From Alphaproteobacteria bacterium (GTDB lineage: Bacteria > Pseudomonadota > Alphaproteobacteria > UBA9219 > RGZA01): a stretch of 45,898 nt of DNA. The DNA is taken from contig JANQEX010000064.1 of assembly GCA_028278105.1 (NCBI GenBank), positions 1-45,898 on the forward strand, in the 5' to 3' direction. The notes under the pieces were generated by a model, which was not told where the DNA came from, made no database searches, and saw only the letters and a list, made by a program, of their open reading frames with translations. A program made the position numbers and the translations under genes. Each line of letters begins with the position of its first letter. The stretch's first letter is position 1. Positions 27,170 to 37,688 of the stretch are shown in pieces.

Positions 27170-28206
27170 CAGGCCCCCCCCGGAAACTTGCCGCTGTAAA
27201 CCAGCCAGCCCGCCACGCTCACGATGTAGACCAGCGAGAAAGGCAGGAAAACCTTCCAGCCCAGATGCATAAGCTGGTCGTAGCGGTAGCGCGGCAACGC
27301 GGCCCGCACCCAAAGGAACAGGAACAGGCAGAAGGCAATCTTGCCCGCAAACCAGATGATGCCCGGAACGGCGTTCAGCGGCGCGATATCCAGGGGCGGC
27401 AGCCAGCCGCCAAGGAACAGGATGGAAAGCAGCGCGCCCATCAGGATCATGTTGGCGTATTCGCCAAGAAAGAACAGGGCAAAGGCCATGGACGAATATT
27501 CAACATTGAACCCGCCCACCAGTTCGGATTCCCCTTCGGGAAGATCGAAGGGATTGCGGTTCATTTCGGCCAGGACCGAAATGAAAAACACCACCGCCAT
27601 GGGAAAAAGCGGCACGACAAACCACATATCCGCCTGCGCCCGGACGATCTGTGACAGGTTCAGCGAGCCCGCCAGAAGCAAAACGGTTATGATCACAAGG
27701 CCTGCGGAAACCTCGTACGAGACCATCTGCGCGGCGGAACGCAAGCCGCCCAGGAACGCCCATTTCGAGTTCGACGCCCAGCCGGCCATGATGATGCCGT
27801 AGACCGAAAGCGAGGATATGGCGAAAAGATACAGAACGCCCACATTCACATCGGCCAGAACCAACCTGTCCTGAAAGGGAATCACCGCCCAGGCCACAAG
27901 ACTGAGAAAGAAGCTGACCAGCGGCGCCAGCAGAAAGATCACCTTGTTCGCACCGGTGGGCAAGATGGTTTCCTTGCCCATCAGCTTCAGCGCGTCGGCG
28001 AAAGGCTGCAACAGGCCGAACGGCCCCACCACGTTCGGCCCCTTGCGAAGCTGCATGGCGGCCAGAACCTTGCGCTCGGCATAGATCAGATAGGCCACGC
28101 CCATCAAGACCGGCACGAGAATGAAAAAGATGCACGCCACCATCCATATCAGCGCGCCGATGGGTGTCTGGATGAAGGCGTTAAAGGCGGCAAGGAGTTC
28201 GGTCAC
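27169..28206 (-). CDS. nuoH: NADH-quinone oxidoreductase subunit H
   Basis: This 345-aa subunit has eight or nine helices and joins the peripheral and membrane arms at the quinone site. [20 protein letters not shown] and the acidic loop ending in [20 protein letters not shown] are diagnostic. The start is placed at GTG 28206 because a perfect GGAGG lies 6 nt upstream. The longer in-frame extension to 28311 is low-complexity, basic and overlaps nuoG. Confidence 0.95.
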   Translation of the reverse strand: MTELLAAFNAFIQTPIGALIWMVACIFFILVPVLMGVAYLIYAERKVLAAMQLRKGPNVVGPFGLLQPFADALKLMGKETILPTGANKVIFLLAPLVSFFLSLVAWAVIPFQDRLVLADVNVGVLYLFAISSLSVYGIIMAGWASNSKWAFLGGLRSAAQMVSYEVSAGLVIITVLLLAGSLNLSQIVRAQADMWFVVPLFPMAVVFFISVLAEMNRNPFDLPEGESELVGGFNVEYSSMAFALFFLGEYANMILMGALLSILFLGGWLPPLDIAPLNAVPGIIWFAGKIAFCLFLFLWVRAALPRYRYDQLMHLGWKVFLPFSLVYIVSVAGWLVYSGKFPGGA

Positions 28207-28282
28207 GCCGCGCCTCCATGCAGTCCATCCGTCACGACGCGGCTTTTCCGACTTCCGGCTTCTGGCCTCTGATTTCTGACTC

Positions 28283-30337
28283 TCATTCCGCCGCCTCCCT
28301 TGCCGGGGCATTGAAGGCGGCCACGCATTCGGCCATCGTCACCGAGGCGCGGCTGATGACATCCGTTTGATGGAAATTGCGAACGGGCAGGGTGAAGGGC
28401 ACGGGATCCACCACCCCGTCGCGGCCAAACGCGGCCCAGGAAGCCACGGGCTTTTCATCCAGCCGCGCGAAATGCGGCACCATTTGCGTCAGCATCTTGC
28501 GAAGCTGGGCATGGCTGTCGAAAGCCAGCTTGCGGCCCACGCTTTCGGACAGCGCCCGCAGGATCTTCCAGTCTTCCCGCGCCTGGCCGGGCGGAAACAC
28601 GGCGCGGCGCGCGGCCTGCACGCGGCCTTCGGTGTTCACATAAAGCGCGTTTTTCTCGGTATAGGCGGCACCGGGCAAAATCACATCGGCACGCTCGGCT
28701 CCCTTGTCGCCATGATGCCCCTGATAAACCACGAAGGCGCGGCCAAGGCGCCCTGTATCAATCTCGTCCGCGCCCAGCAGATAAACAAGGCCGGTCTGCC
28801 CGGATTCCGCCGCCTTGTAGATATCGGCAAGCCCCTTGCCGCCCGCCGGAACAAAGCCAAGATCCAGCGCGCCGGCGCGGCCCGCCGCAAGCTGAAGCAC
28901 GTTGAATCCGTTCCATCCTTCGCGGACCAGCCCAAGGCTTTCGGCGAACTGGCGCATGCGGAAATGGATGGACGCGCCGTCCTTGCGCGCCAGCGCGCCC
29001 GCGCCGAGGATCATCATGGGGTTTTTCGCGCCGCGCAGCAACGCCGCGAAAGGGTTGCGGCCCTGCATGATGTCTTCCAGCGCGCGGGGACCCGCGCCGA
29101 GATGCTGAACGGGATAAGTCAGGTCAACCTTTTCCCCAACAAGCCCGATTTTCACGCCGCCCGCGCGCCAACGCTTGCGGATGCGGGCGTTGACCAGCGG
29201 CGCTTCATGGCGCGGATTGGTCCCCACCAGCAGGATCACGTCGGCCTGCCCGATGCCCGCGATGCCGCTGTTGAACAGATAGCCCGCGCGGACGCTCGCG
29301 TCATATTGCGCGCCGTCCTGCCGGCATTCGGTCCAGGGCGAGCCCAGCGACTGCATCAGGACCTTGAGGGCAAACACCTCTTCCACCGCGCACAGATCGC
29401 CCGCAATCGCCGCCAGCGCGGCGCCGGGCAGGCCCTGCATCTGCCGGGTGACGGCGGAAAGCGCTTCAGGCCACGCGCAGGGAACCAGCCGCCCCTCGGC
29501 ATTGCGCCGGTAGGGCTGGTCGAGCCGCTGGCGGCGCAGGCCATCGCAGGCGAAGCGTGTCTTGTCGCTGATCCATTCCTCGTTCACCTCTTCGTGCAGG
29601 CGGGGAAGCACGCGCAACACCTCCTGTCCGCGCGCATCCACGCGGATATTGCTGCCCACCGCGTCCATCACGTCGATGGTCTCGGTTTTGACAAGCTCCC
29701 ACGGCCGGGCGCGGAAAGCGTAAGGACGGCTGGTAAGCGCCCCCACCGGGCAGACATCAATCAGGTTGCCGGAAAGCTCGCTTGTCACGGCGCGGCTGAT
29801 ATAGGTGCCGATTTCCATGTTTTCGCCGCGGCCGAACGCGCCCAGTTCCGACGCGCCCGCAATTTCATCGGCGAAGCGGATGCAGCGCGTGCACTGGATG
29901 CAGCGCGTCATGACGGTTTTGATCAGCGGGCCAAGGTCCTTGTCCTTTACCGCGCGCTTGTCCTCTTCGTAGCGACCGCGGTCGAAGCCATAGGCCATCG
30001 CCTGATCCTGCAAATCGCACTCGCCGCCCTGGTCGCAAATGGGGCAATCCAGCGGATGGTTAATGAGCAGCATCTCCATCACGCCCCGGCGCGACTTTTG
30101 CACCGACGGCGTGTCGGTGCGCACCACCATGCCCTCGGCCGCCGGCAGGGCGCAACTGGCCATGGGCTTGGGCGATTTTTCGATCTCCACCAGGCACATG
30201 CGGCAATTGCCCGCCACGCTCAGCCTGTCATGATAGCAAAAGCGCGGGATTTCAATGCCCAACTGCTCGCAGGCCTGCAACACGCTGGCGCCGGGCGCGA
30301 CGTCAACCTCGATGCCATTGATCTTTAGCTTGGGCAT
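28283..30337 (-). CDS. nuoG: NADH-quinone oxidoreductase subunit G
   Basis: This 684-aa iron-sulfur subunit has an N-terminal [2Fe-2S] domain (C and CxxC around residues 33-48, then C at about 62), a His/Cys [4Fe-4S] site ([14 protein letters not shown]) and a further [4Fe-4S] motif CIQCTRC with a later C near 198. A molybdopterin-oxidoreductase-like domain without cofactor function follows. The ATG 30337 is one base from the stop of the MntA-like gene, so expression is probably coupled to the toxin-antitoxin pair inserted upstream. Confidence 0.96.
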   Translation of the reverse strand: MPKLKINGIEVDVAPGASVLQACEQLGIEIPRFCYHDRLSVAGNCRMCLVEIEKSPKPMASCALPAAEGMVVRTDTPSVQKSRRGVMEMLLINHPLDCPICDQGGECDLQDQAMAYGFDRGRYEEDKRAVKDKDLGPLIKTVMTRCIQCTRCIRFADEIAGASELGAFGRGENMEIGTYISRAVTSELSGNLIDVCPVGALTSRPYAFRARPWELVKTETIDVMDAVGSNIRVDARGQEVLRVLPRLHEEVNEEWISDKTRFACDGLRRQRLDQPYRRNAEGRLVPCAWPEALSAVTRQMQGLPGAALAAIAGDLCAVEEVFALKVLMQSLGSPWTECRQDGAQYDASVRAGYLFNSGIAGIGQADVILLVGTNPRHEAPLVNARIRKRWRAGGVKIGLVGEKVDLTYPVQHLGAGPRALEDIMQGRNPFAALLRGAKNPMMILGAGALARKDGASIHFRMRQFAESLGLVREGWNGFNVLQLAAGRAGALDLGFVPAGGKGLADIYKAAESGQTGLVYLLGADEIDTGRLGRAFVVYQGHHGDKGAERADVILPGAAYTEKNALYVNTEGRVQAARRAVFPPGQAREDWKILRALSESVGRKLAFDSHAQLRKMLTQMVPHFARLDEKPVASWAAFGRDGVVDPVPFTLPVRNFHQTDVISRASVTMAECVAAFNAPAREAAE

Positions 30338-30338
30338 G

Positions 30339-30644
30339 TCAGTTATGCCTTTCCTGCACGACTTCATTTTTTTCGGCAATAATCCTGCGAAAATCATCGG
30401 ACAGACCGCCCCAGGCCACAACGTCCACGGACACGGGAAGATAGGAGGCGCGGAAAATGTCCTTCAACTCCTGTGTGCTGTGCGGAAGCGCCTTTTCGTC
30501 GTTCATGATGCACAGGTCGAGATCGGAAAACTTGTGGGACGTTCCCCTTACGCGGGAACCATAGGCAACCACCTCCTGTCCTTCCGCGAACACGTCCAGT
30601 ATCTTGCGCACCAGCGCCAGGTCTTTTTCCGGAAGGTCAATCAT
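30339..30644 (-). CDS. MntA-like minimal nucleotidyltransferase (antitoxin)
   Basis: This 101-aa protein has the minimal nucleotidyltransferase signature GS-x10-DxD: G29, S30, then D41 and D43, with a third acidic residue D74 in VSVDVVAW. In HepT-MntA (type VII) systems such proteins transfer AMP to a tyrosine of the HEPN toxin and silence it. The ATG overlaps the end of the HEPN gene by 8 nt, and the stop is one base before nuoG. It is part of a foreign-looking pair within nuo, although MNT proteins with other targets also exist. Confidence 0.85.
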   Translation of the reverse strand: MIDLPEKDLALVRKILDVFAEGQEVVAYGSRVRGTSHKFSDLDLCIMNDEKALPHSTQELKDIFRASYLPVSVDVVAWGGLSDDFRRIIAEKNEVVQERHN

Positions 30645-31046
30645 TCCGCGCTATCCTTTGCCGCAGTTGACCAAGCATTTTCCCGCATTCTTCCGCAAAC
30701 AGGGGGATCATGGCATAGACTTCTTCCGCTATTTTCCGGTCATAAGCATGGCTTGTCTTGTTTCGCGCCTCCCGAAAATCCAGCCAAAGCTTCACCTCGG
30801 CGACAAGCCCCGCGGCCGCGCTTTTCCGGATGATCTCCGCGTAAGGAAAAGCATGGGCCTGCTCCGCGTCCATGAGCGGCTGGAGAGCGAGATAGCGGCG
30901 CATGGTTCTCACCGCCATTTCATAACAATATTCGAATCGCTGGATGCATCCATCGCGGGACGACAGAAGATGGGGGTTATCCCGGTACTCCCGAAGCGCC
31001 TGTTCCAGCGTTTCGAGGGCTTGCGAAAGAAAATCCGGATTAGGGT

Positions 31047-31050
<4 letters not shown>
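30637..31050 (-). CDS. HepT-like HEPN toxin (HI0074 family)
   Basis: This 137-aa all-helical protein resembles the HI0074 / nucleotidyltransferase substrate-binding family. The HEPN active-site motif Rx4HxY is intact as R96-NKTS-H101-A-Y103. In characterised HepT toxins R and H form the RNase site and Y is the residue AMPylated by MntA. The ATG 31050 overlaps the nuoF stop (ATGA), so the toxin is translated from the nuo mRNA. The longer reading frame upstream is a shadow of nuoF. Toxicity is inferred from family knowledge and has not been shown for this protein. Confidence 0.85.
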
Positions 31051-32307
<1,257 letters not shown>

Positions 32308-32318
<11 letters not shown>

Positions 32319-33027
32319 CAGGCGCTCCCCTCGTCAATTGATTCAGGATTTCGCGGAAAGGTGCGGCGCGCTCAGGGTGGTCTTCCCTGGTATAGTGATC
32401 GATACGCTGATAACATTGTGCGACCCCAACAACACAACCGTGCAAGCTATGAATGAACGTGCTTGTTAAATTTGCCGCGCGATCTGAATCACCTTCAATT
32501 GAATTAACATGAAAATGCCCATAAAAAATCTTGTCCATAAATTCCCTGTCCGCAATCACTTGCGAGTCAGACGCCTTGCGTCTTTCCATGAAGGCACGAA
32601 CAGACTTTCCAAGAAATGCGGAGAAAAAATTGTCATCCCTCGTACATGAAAAGCCTTTTACTTCTGGCGAAATGGTAAATCTGTAGCCACCCGCAGTTAT
32701 GTCTTTCTCATCAAGGCCCTGGGCCTGACGCAAAGCCATCCCGTCGCTGGCGTCAAGCACGCCTGCGCCAGTGATATGCACATCAATAACCGGGGCTTGA
32801 TTATTCTGGGCCATGACACTCCCCATTTTTCCAATGCGCACTAATCTTGCCGCGTTCGTCAACAGCCTGCCGGCGGCGGAGAAGCAATGGACAGCCGCAA
32901 TAACCCATGAAGGTTGAAGACTGACAACGCCTTCGGCACCAACCTGAAAATCCTTGGCAGCTTCCGCCATGGCACGGCGATAACCATCCATCGTGGCGGC
33001 CATGATGCTGTCGTTTACTCGAATCAT
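32308..33027 (-). CDS. Unknown 239-aa protein inserted between nuoE and nuoF
   Basis: I do not recognise this protein. It is predicted soluble, with no signal peptide, membrane helix or standard catalytic motif. Notable features are a helical N-terminus, a central beta-rich part ([23 protein letters not shown]) and several Cys and His residues in the last third. Its ATG overlaps the nuoE stop (ATGA) and its end overlaps nuoF by 11 nt, so it is translated with complex I subunits. The DNA is visibly AT-richer than the neighbouring nuo genes, which suggests recent acquisition. A complex I accessory role or an independent cargo gene are both possible. Confidence 0.7.
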
Positions 33028-33608
33028 CCCGTGGCCCCTTTCTTGGCGCTGCCCTGACGGCCAATCTGCGAGCCGGGCATGGGCTTTTGGCCATTGGCAA
33101 GGGCATCCAGAACCCTGCCCATGCTCTCCGGCGAAAGGTCTTCGTAATAGTCGTCATCGATCTGCGCCATGGGCGCGTTGACACAAGCGCCAAGACATTC
33201 CACTTCCGACAGCGTAAACGCGCCGTCTTTCGTGGTTTCGCCGGGATTGATACCCAGCTTCTCCCTGCAAGCCTGCACGATGCCGTCCGACCCGCTCAGG
33301 CAACAGGAGATGTTGGTGCAGACCTGCACGTGATGCCTGCCCACCGGCGCGCGGTTATACATGGTGTAGAAGCTGGCCACCTCGTAAACCTTCACGCGCG
33401 GCACCGAAAGCATGTCGGCCACATGGTCCATGGCGGCGATGGGCAGCCAGTTGTCATGCTGGCGCTGGGCAAGGTCCAGAAGCGGCATCACCGCGCTGCG
33501 CTCCCGCCCCTTAGGATAACACGCGATGATCCGTTTCGCCTTTTCCGCGTTTTCGGGCGTGAAGGCGAATTCTTTCGGCTGCTTGACGGGCGTGGCGGAG
33601 CTTTGCAT
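33024..33608 (-). CDS. nuoE: NADH-quinone oxidoreductase subunit E
   Basis: This 194-aa thioredoxin-like subunit carries a [2Fe-2S] cluster. The ligands are visible in CTNISCCLSGSD and in VECLGACVNAP. The last 30 residues are a basic, low-complexity tail often present in alphaproteobacterial homologues. The ATG shares a base with the nuoD stop (TGATG). The stop overlaps the unknown 239-aa gene rather than nuoF, which is unusual. Confidence 0.95.
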   Translation of the reverse strand: MQSSATPVKQPKEFAFTPENAEKAKRIIACYPKGRERSAVMPLLDLAQRQHDNWLPIAAMDHVADMLSVPRVKVYEVASFYTMYNRAPVGRHHVQVCTNISCCLSGSDGIVQACREKLGINPGETTKDGAFTLSEVECLGACVNAPMAQIDDDYYEDLSPESMGRVLDALANGQKPMPGSQIGRQGSAKKGATG

Positions 33609-34804
33609 CAGCGGTCAATCTCCCCGAACACGATATCAAGCGAGCCGATGATGGCCACCGTGTCGGCCAGCATGTGGCCGCGGCTCATCATGTCCAGCGC
33701 CTGCAGATGCGTGAAGCCGGGCGCGCGGATCTTGCAGCGGTAGGGCTGGTTGGTGCCGTCGGCCACCAGATAAACGCCGAATTCGCCCTTGGGCGCTTCC
33801 ACCGCCGCGTAGGTTTCGCCTGCGGGAACGTGATAGCCCTCGGTGTAAAGCTTGAAATGGTGGATGAGCGCTTCCATTGAGCGCTTCATCTCCGCGCGCG
33901 GCGGGGGCGACACTTTCCGGTCGTCGGTCTTGACGGGGCCTTCCGGCATCCGGTTCAGGCATTGGCGGATGATTTTCACCGACTGGCGCATTTCCTCCAC
34001 CCGCACCAGATAGCGGGCATAGCAATCGCCGGTGAGCCCCACCGGCACATCGAACTCCATGCGGTCATACACATCATAGGGCTGGGCCTTGCGCAGATCC
34101 CAGGCCACGTTGCTTCCGCGCAGCATGGGGCCGCTGAAGCCCCAGGCGATGGCGTCTTGCGCGCTGACCTTGCCGATGTCCACCGTGCGCTGCTTGAAGA
34201 TGGGGTTTTCGGTGAGCATCCCTTCCAGGTCGCCCAGGAATTTCGGGAACTGGTCAAGGAATTTGCCGATATCGTCCACCAGCCCGCCGGGCATATCGAT
34301 GGCCACGCCGCCGGGGCGGATGTAGTTGGCATGGAAGCGCGCGCCGGACACGCGCTCGCAGAACTCCAGAATCAATTCACGCTGCTCGAAGGCCCAGAGC
34401 GAGGGCGTGACCGCCCCCAGATCCAGCGCGAAGGTGGTGACGCCGAGCAGATGGTTCAAAAGCCGCGTCAGCTCCGCGAACATCACGCGGATATACTGCG
34501 CCCGAAGCGGCGGCGTGACGCCCAGAAGCCTTTCCACCGCCAGCGCGAAAGCATGCTCTGAAGCTATGGGCGCCACGTAATCCAGCCGGTCGAAATAAGG
34601 CGCGGCCTGCAAGTAGGTTTTGTATTCGATCAGCTTTTCGGTGCCGCGGTGAAGCATGCCGATATGCGGGTCGGCGCGCTCCACGATTTCGCCGTTCATC
34701 TCAAGGATCAGGCGCAGCACACCATGCGCCGCCGGATGCTGCGGCCCAAAGTTCACCGTAAAGGGCTGGATATCCACTTCCTTGCGGGCGGCTTGCTCAG
34801 TCAT
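33608..34804 (-). CDS. nuoD: NADH-quinone oxidoreductase subunit D
   Basis: This 398-aa 49-kDa-type subunit lines the quinone site. [15 protein letters not shown] (about 19-33) is diagnostic, and the C-terminal DIVFGEIDR matches the family. The gene is separated from nuoC by a 117-bp spacer occupied by palindromic repeats, so C and D are not fused or overlapping here. Confidence 0.97.
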   Translation of the reverse strand: MTEQAARKEVDIQPFTVNFGPQHPAAHGVLRLILEMNGEIVERADPHIGMLHRGTEKLIEYKTYLQAAPYFDRLDYVAPIASEHAFALAVERLLGVTPPLRAQYIRVMFAELTRLLNHLLGVTTFALDLGAVTPSLWAFEQRELILEFCERVSGARFHANYIRPGGVAIDMPGGLVDDIGKFLDQFPKFLGDLEGMLTENPIFKQRTVDIGKVSAQDAIAWGFSGPMLRGSNVAWDLRKAQPYDVYDRMEFDVPVGLTGDCYARYLVRVEEMRQSVKIIRQCLNRMPEGPVKTDDRKVSPPPRAEMKRSMEALIHHFKLYTEGYHVPAGETYAAVEAPKGEFGVYLVADGTNQPYRCKIRAPGFTHLQALDMMSRGHMLADTVAIIGSLDIVFGEIDR

Positions 34805-34826
34805 GGGCCGCCCTTTCCTGTTTCAT

Positions 34827-34905
34827 CGTCATTGCGAGGAGGCCATCGGCCGACGAAGCAATCCAGCGTTTAATCCTGGATGGCTTCGCTTCGCTCGCAA
34901 TGACG
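34827..34905. repeat. Paired palindromic repeats in the nuoC-nuoD spacer
   Basis: Two inverted copies of the GCAATGACG family are present: 34827-34866 (CGTCATTGCGAGG to GAAGCAATCCAG) and 34876-34905 (CTGGATGGCTTCG to GCAATGACG). Together they form a long hairpin between nuoC and nuoD. It lies within the operon, so it could affect transcript processing or segmental stability. Confidence 0.8.
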
Positions 34906-34921
34906 CTATTTTTTCCGCCGC

Positions 34922-35572
34922 TCATCCCCTGCCCCCTGTTTTCGCGGCAATGGGAATGGCGGCCTTCCCGTCGCCGGGAAGCTGGATGCCGGTCAGGCCT
35001 TCCCAGGGACTGAGGTAATCGAAGCCGCGGAAATCCTGCGGCAGGCTGACGGGCTCGTAAACCACGCGCTTTTGCGCCTCGTCGTAGCGCACCTCGCTAA
35101 AGCCCGTCAGCGGAAAATCCTTGCGAAGCGGATGCCCCTCGAACCCGTAATCGCTAAGAATACGGCGCAAATCAGGGTGCCCGGCAAAAGGAACGCCGAA
35201 CATGTCGAAGGTCTCGCGCTCATGCCAGTTGGCGCAGGGAAAAACGGAGACGACGGAAGGCACCGGAACATTCTCGCCCACATGGATTTTCACCCGCAGC
35301 CGCCGGTTATGCTTCAGGCTGAGAAGGTGATAAACAACATCGAACCGCTCCTCGCGCTCCGGCCAGTCCGCCCCGCAAATGTCGACCAAAACATTAAAAC
35401 GGCAGGAAGGATCATCGCGCAACAGCGTCAACGCCTCCACAATGCCGCCAGGCGGCGCCCGAAGGCTCAACTCGCCGCGCGCGATGCCGGAATCCAGATG
35501 CAGCGCGCGCAGCACCGAAACCAGGCGCTGACGGAATTCCTCAAGCGGTGAGACGGGAGCCGTGTCGTTCAT
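34922..35572 (-). CDS. nuoC: NADH-quinone oxidoreductase subunit C
   Basis: This 216-aa peripheral-arm subunit has the family motif [24 protein letters not shown] (about 124-147) and the following [15 protein letters not shown]. The ATG overlaps the nuoB stop (ATGA). It is complete and of normal length. Confidence 0.96.
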   Translation of the reverse strand: MNDTAPVSPLEEFRQRLVSVLRALHLDSGIARGELSLRAPPGGIVEALTLLRDDPSCRFNVLVDICGADWPEREERFDVVYHLLSLKHNRRLRVKIHVGENVPVPSVVSVFPCANWHERETFDMFGVPFAGHPDLRRILSDYGFEGHPLRKDFPLTGFSEVRYDEAQKRVVYEPVSLPQDFRGFDYLSPWEGLTGIQLPGDGKAAIPIAAKTGGRG

Positions 35573-36099
35573 GGGCGGTGGATCACCCTATCGCCTTGCC
35601 GGATCTTGCGGTGAAGCTGGAACAATCCGTAAAGCAGCGCCTCCGCCGTGGGCGGGCAGCCGGGAATAAAAATATCCACCGGCACGATACGGTCGCAGCC
35701 GCGCACCACCGAATAGGAATAATGGTAATAGCCACCGCCATTGGCGCAGCTTCCCATCGAGATCACCCAGCGGGGTTCCGGCATCTGGTCGTAAAGCCGA
35801 CGAAGCGCCGGGGCCATCTTGTTGGTCAGCGTGCCGGCGACGATCATCACGTCGGACTGCCGGGGGCTTGGACGCGGCATCATGCCGAAGCGGTCCATGT
35901 CGTAGCGGGCCATGTACACCTGCATCATCTCGATGCCGCAGCAGGCAAGGCCGAACGTCATCGGCCAGAGCGAGCCGGTGCGCGCCCAGTTCAGAAGGTC
36001 ATCCAGCTTCGTCAGCAAAAAGCCCTTCTTCCGCACCGTCTGCCCAAGGGCGGCGGGAAGGGCTTCGCGCGTGGAATCAACGGGTTGGATCACTCCCAT
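35569..36099 (-). CDS. nuoB: NADH-quinone oxidoreductase subunit B
   Basis: This 176-aa subunit binds cluster N2, the last electron donor before quinone. Ligands are visible in [20 protein letters not shown] and [14 protein letters not shown]. The start is set at ATG 36099 (MGVIQPVD), overlapping nuoA by 10 nt. An in-frame ATG at 36120 would extend the overlap to 31 nt and adds residues not typical of the family. Confidence 0.95.
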   Translation of the reverse strand: MGVIQPVDSTREALPAALGQTVRKKGFLLTKLDDLLNWARTGSLWPMTFGLACCGIEMMQVYMARYDMDRFGMMPRPSPRQSDVMIVAGTLTNKMAPALRRLYDQMPEPRWVISMGSCANGGGYYHYSYSVVRGCDRIVPVDIFIPGCPPTAEALLYGLFQLHRKIRQGDRVIHRP

Positions 36100-36458
36100 T
36101 CCAGTGCCCCCTTGCGCCATTCATAGATGAAGCCCACCGTCAGGACTCCAAGGAAAACCATCATCGAGACAAAGCCGTAAATCCCGATTGCGCCAAGGCT
36201 GATGGCCCAGGGAAAAAGAAAGGCCACTTCCAGGTCGAAAATGATGAAAAGGATCGACACCAGATAAAAGCGCACATCGAACTTGCGCCGCGCATCGCCG
36301 AAACTGCCGAAACCGCATTCATAGGCCGCGTTTTTGGCGGGATCGGGCCGGCGCTTCGCCAGCAGGAACGGCGCGCCCGCCATCCCCACGGCCATGCCGA
36401 CGGCAATGATGAGAAAAACAAGGACCGGGTAATAATTTTCGATAAGGGAGGATATCAT
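36090..36458 (-). CDS. nuoA: NADH-quinone oxidoreductase subunit A
   Basis: This 122-aa protein is the first gene of the operon, a three-helix subunit at the arm junction. [20 protein letters not shown] is the conserved cysteine-containing loop. The start at ATG 36458 ([11 protein letters not shown]) fits the family better than an upstream extension. A promoter lies 31-58 nt upstream. It is followed by nuoB-nuoN with inserted extra genes. Confidence 0.95.
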   Translation of the reverse strand: MISSLIENYYPVLVFLIIAVGMAVGMAGAPFLLAKRRPDPAKNAAYECGFGSFGDARRKFDVRFYLVSILFIIFDLEVAFLFPWAISLGAIGIYGFVSMMVFLGVLTVGFIYEWRKGALEWE

Positions 36459-36488
36459 CGGCGGGGGCGACTCCTGACGTGCCGTCCA

Positions 36489-36516
36489 ACTATAACCCCC
36501 ACCCCTCAAATGGCAA
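36489..36516 (-). promoter_or_regulatory. Putative sigma-70 promoter of the nuo operon
   Basis: On the minus strand a TTGCCA (-35, 36511-36516) and TATAGT (-10, 36489-36494) are separated by 16 bp. Transcription would start about 24 nt before the nuoA ATG. The spacer is G-rich. No operator was identified. Confidence 0.55.
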
Positions 36517-37159
36517 ACGGATCAGCAACCACAAGAGGTTATGCATGAGCGCGACTCTTTCGAGCGCAAGGCTTTTCCAATATTATGTTTCGATTCTGTT
36601 ATAGGTTTGCGCGAACGGCCCGCCTTTTTTAAAGCCAACGACAACAAATCAGGGCAAGATTTTACAGTCATAATGCGTCATCCACCCTGTCGTGGTGCGG
36701 AGCAACAAAGTGGAGGAGCGCTGCGGAGTCTGGCGTTGAGGATGGTGATGAGCTTGCGCATGAGGGCGGTGAGGGCCGAGCCACGCAGGCATGGCGAAGC
36801 AATCCAGAGTATAACAGCCAGTCACGAGCCTGCTTTTGTGACGGACCTTTTCCCCTCCCCTTGCCCGCCATCGCTAAAGCTACGGCGAGGTCCTTGAAGG
36901 AAGCTCGTCCGCCGAAGCTCGCCGAGCGGAGGCGGAAGGGAGGGGATCAAGGGGTGGGGTCTGCCGGTTTCCAGTAGCGTAAACGGCGAGGCTTTAAGGA
37001 CCAACGCTCCACCCCACCCCCAACCCCTCCCTCAAGGGGAGGGGAGTTCGGTTATCCTTTTTCGTAAAAGCATTCTTGAAATTGGCCATAATATTCTGGA
37101 TTGCTTCGCCCCGTTTCGCGGGGCTCGCAATGACAGCGATAGAACAATGTTTTCTAAAA
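36517..37159. other. Gene-free repeat-rich spacer upstream of nuo
   Basis: No convincing gene is seen. The left part is ordinary sequence to about 36700. From about 36850 to 37045 there are purine/pyrimidine-biased arms (CCCCTCCCC, GGGGTGGGG, CCACCCCACCCCC, GGGGAGGGG) that form a large imperfect palindrome like the one at 14386-14696. A single copy of the GCAATGACG repeat with a CCCC/GGGG hairpin lies at 37096-37134. Confidence 0.6.
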
Positions 37160-37182
37160 TGGCGCGAGTGACGGGACTTGAA
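37160..37182 (-). repeat. Partial tRNA-Asp 3' end, copy 1 (att-like)
   Basis: These 23 bp are identical to the 3' end of tRNA-Asp at 37565-37587 (encoded CCA, acceptor strand and part of the T arm), in the same orientation. The rest of the tRNA is absent. It is followed by a TTAGCGAGCGCAGC-type hairpin and a palindromic repeat. Confidence 0.85.
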
Positions 37183-37244
37183 GAGCTTTTCTTAGCGAGC
37201 GCAGCAAGCTTAGAAAAACCTTCACCCCGGCGGAAGCCGGGGTC

Positions 37245-37289
37245 CAAGGGCGGTTTTATTGTAAATGGCGCGAGTGACGGGACTTGAAC
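37245..37289 (-). repeat. Partial tRNA-Asp 3' end with terminator half, copy 2 (att-like)
   Basis: These 45 bp are identical to 37544-37588, covering half of the tRNA-Asp terminator palindrome plus the last 24 nt of the tRNA gene. The copy is followed by nearly the same hairpin and GC-rich palindrome as copy 1, so copies 1 and 2 are tandem units of about 100 bp. Confidence 0.87.
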
Positions 37290-37362
37290 TGAAGGGCTTT
37301 CGTTAGCGAGCGCAGCGAGCTTACGAAAATCTTCACCCCCGCGAAAGCGGGGGCCTAAATCA

Positions 37363-37380
37363 TGGCGCGAGTGACGGGAA
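37363..37380 (-). repeat. Partial tRNA-Asp 3' end, copy 3 (att-like)
   Basis: This is a shorter copy. TGGCGCGAGTGACGGGA (17 bp) matches the tRNA-Asp 3' end exactly, then diverges. It lies 97 bp from copy 2 and 202 bp from the intact tRNA. All three copies are downstream of the tRNA and in the same orientation. Confidence 0.8.
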
Positions 37381-37523
37381 TTGGCTTCGCGACGCTGAAG
37401 CGTCGCTCGCCCTGACTTCGCAATACTCTATTATTTTTGCGCGCGGCGTGCACACCCGCCGCGCGTAAGGAATTGCTCGTCATGAACCCGCTTCTTTCGC
37501 GGGTTCAAGTCTCTCAAACCCGG

Positions 37524-37566
37524 CATTTACAATAAAACCGCCACAAGGGCGGTTTTATTGTAAATG
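37524..37566 (-). terminator. Terminator palindrome abutting tRNA-Asp
   Basis: A perfect 19-bp inverted repeat (37524-37542 with 37548-37566, arms CATTTACAATAAAACCGCC and its complement) surrounds a 5-nt loop. Its right arm runs into the encoded CCA of tRNA-Asp. Read leftward, the GC-rich ACCGCC/GGCGGT core is followed by TTTATTG, as expected of an intrinsic terminator. Confidence 0.8.
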
Positions 37567-37641
37567 GCGCGAGTGACGGGACTTGAACCCGCGACCTCCT
37601 GCGTGACAGGCAGGCGCTCTAACCAACTGAGCTACACCCGC
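37565..37641 (-). tRNA. tRNA-Asp(GUC)
   Basis: This is a complete cloverleaf on the minus strand: acceptor GCGGGTG/CACTCGC (with one G-T pair), anticodon loop CTGTCAC giving GUC, T loop TTCAAGT, discriminator G and an encoded CCA. Its 3' end is duplicated downstream three times, and its terminator is a long perfect palindrome. Confidence 0.97.
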
Positions 37642-37688
37642 GTAAGGGCTTTAAAAGCAGGTGTTTGTAGGGCTTTGGCGCGGGCAAG

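Noticed and set aside
27169-28311. Longer form of NuoH with a basic Ser/Lys/Arg extension
   Set aside because: A GGAGG ribosome site precedes GTG 28206, and the extension overlaps nuoG with low-complexity sequence.
28367-30328. 653-aa open frame antisense to nuoG
   Set aside because: It is the complement of a clear nuoG with high-GC codon bias, which keeps the opposite frame open. The protein is His/Arg-rich with no family resemblance.
36632-36650. GCCAACGACAAC stretch reading Ala-Asn-Asp-Asn, like the start of a tmRNA tag
   Set aside because: No short reading frame ends in an Ala-Ala stop as tags do, and no tRNA-like or pseudoknot structure is apparent nearby.
36541-36897. 118-aa open frame on the plus strand upstream of nuo
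   Set aside because: The second half is translation of palindromic repeat sequence, no Shine-Dalgarno or family resemblance is seen, and it faces away from the nuo promoter without its own signals.
37157-37390. CRISPR-like look of short repeats spaced about 100 bp apart
   Set aside because: There are only three copies, unequal in length, and identical to a tRNA 3' end. The spacers are themselves repeats, and no cas genes are present.
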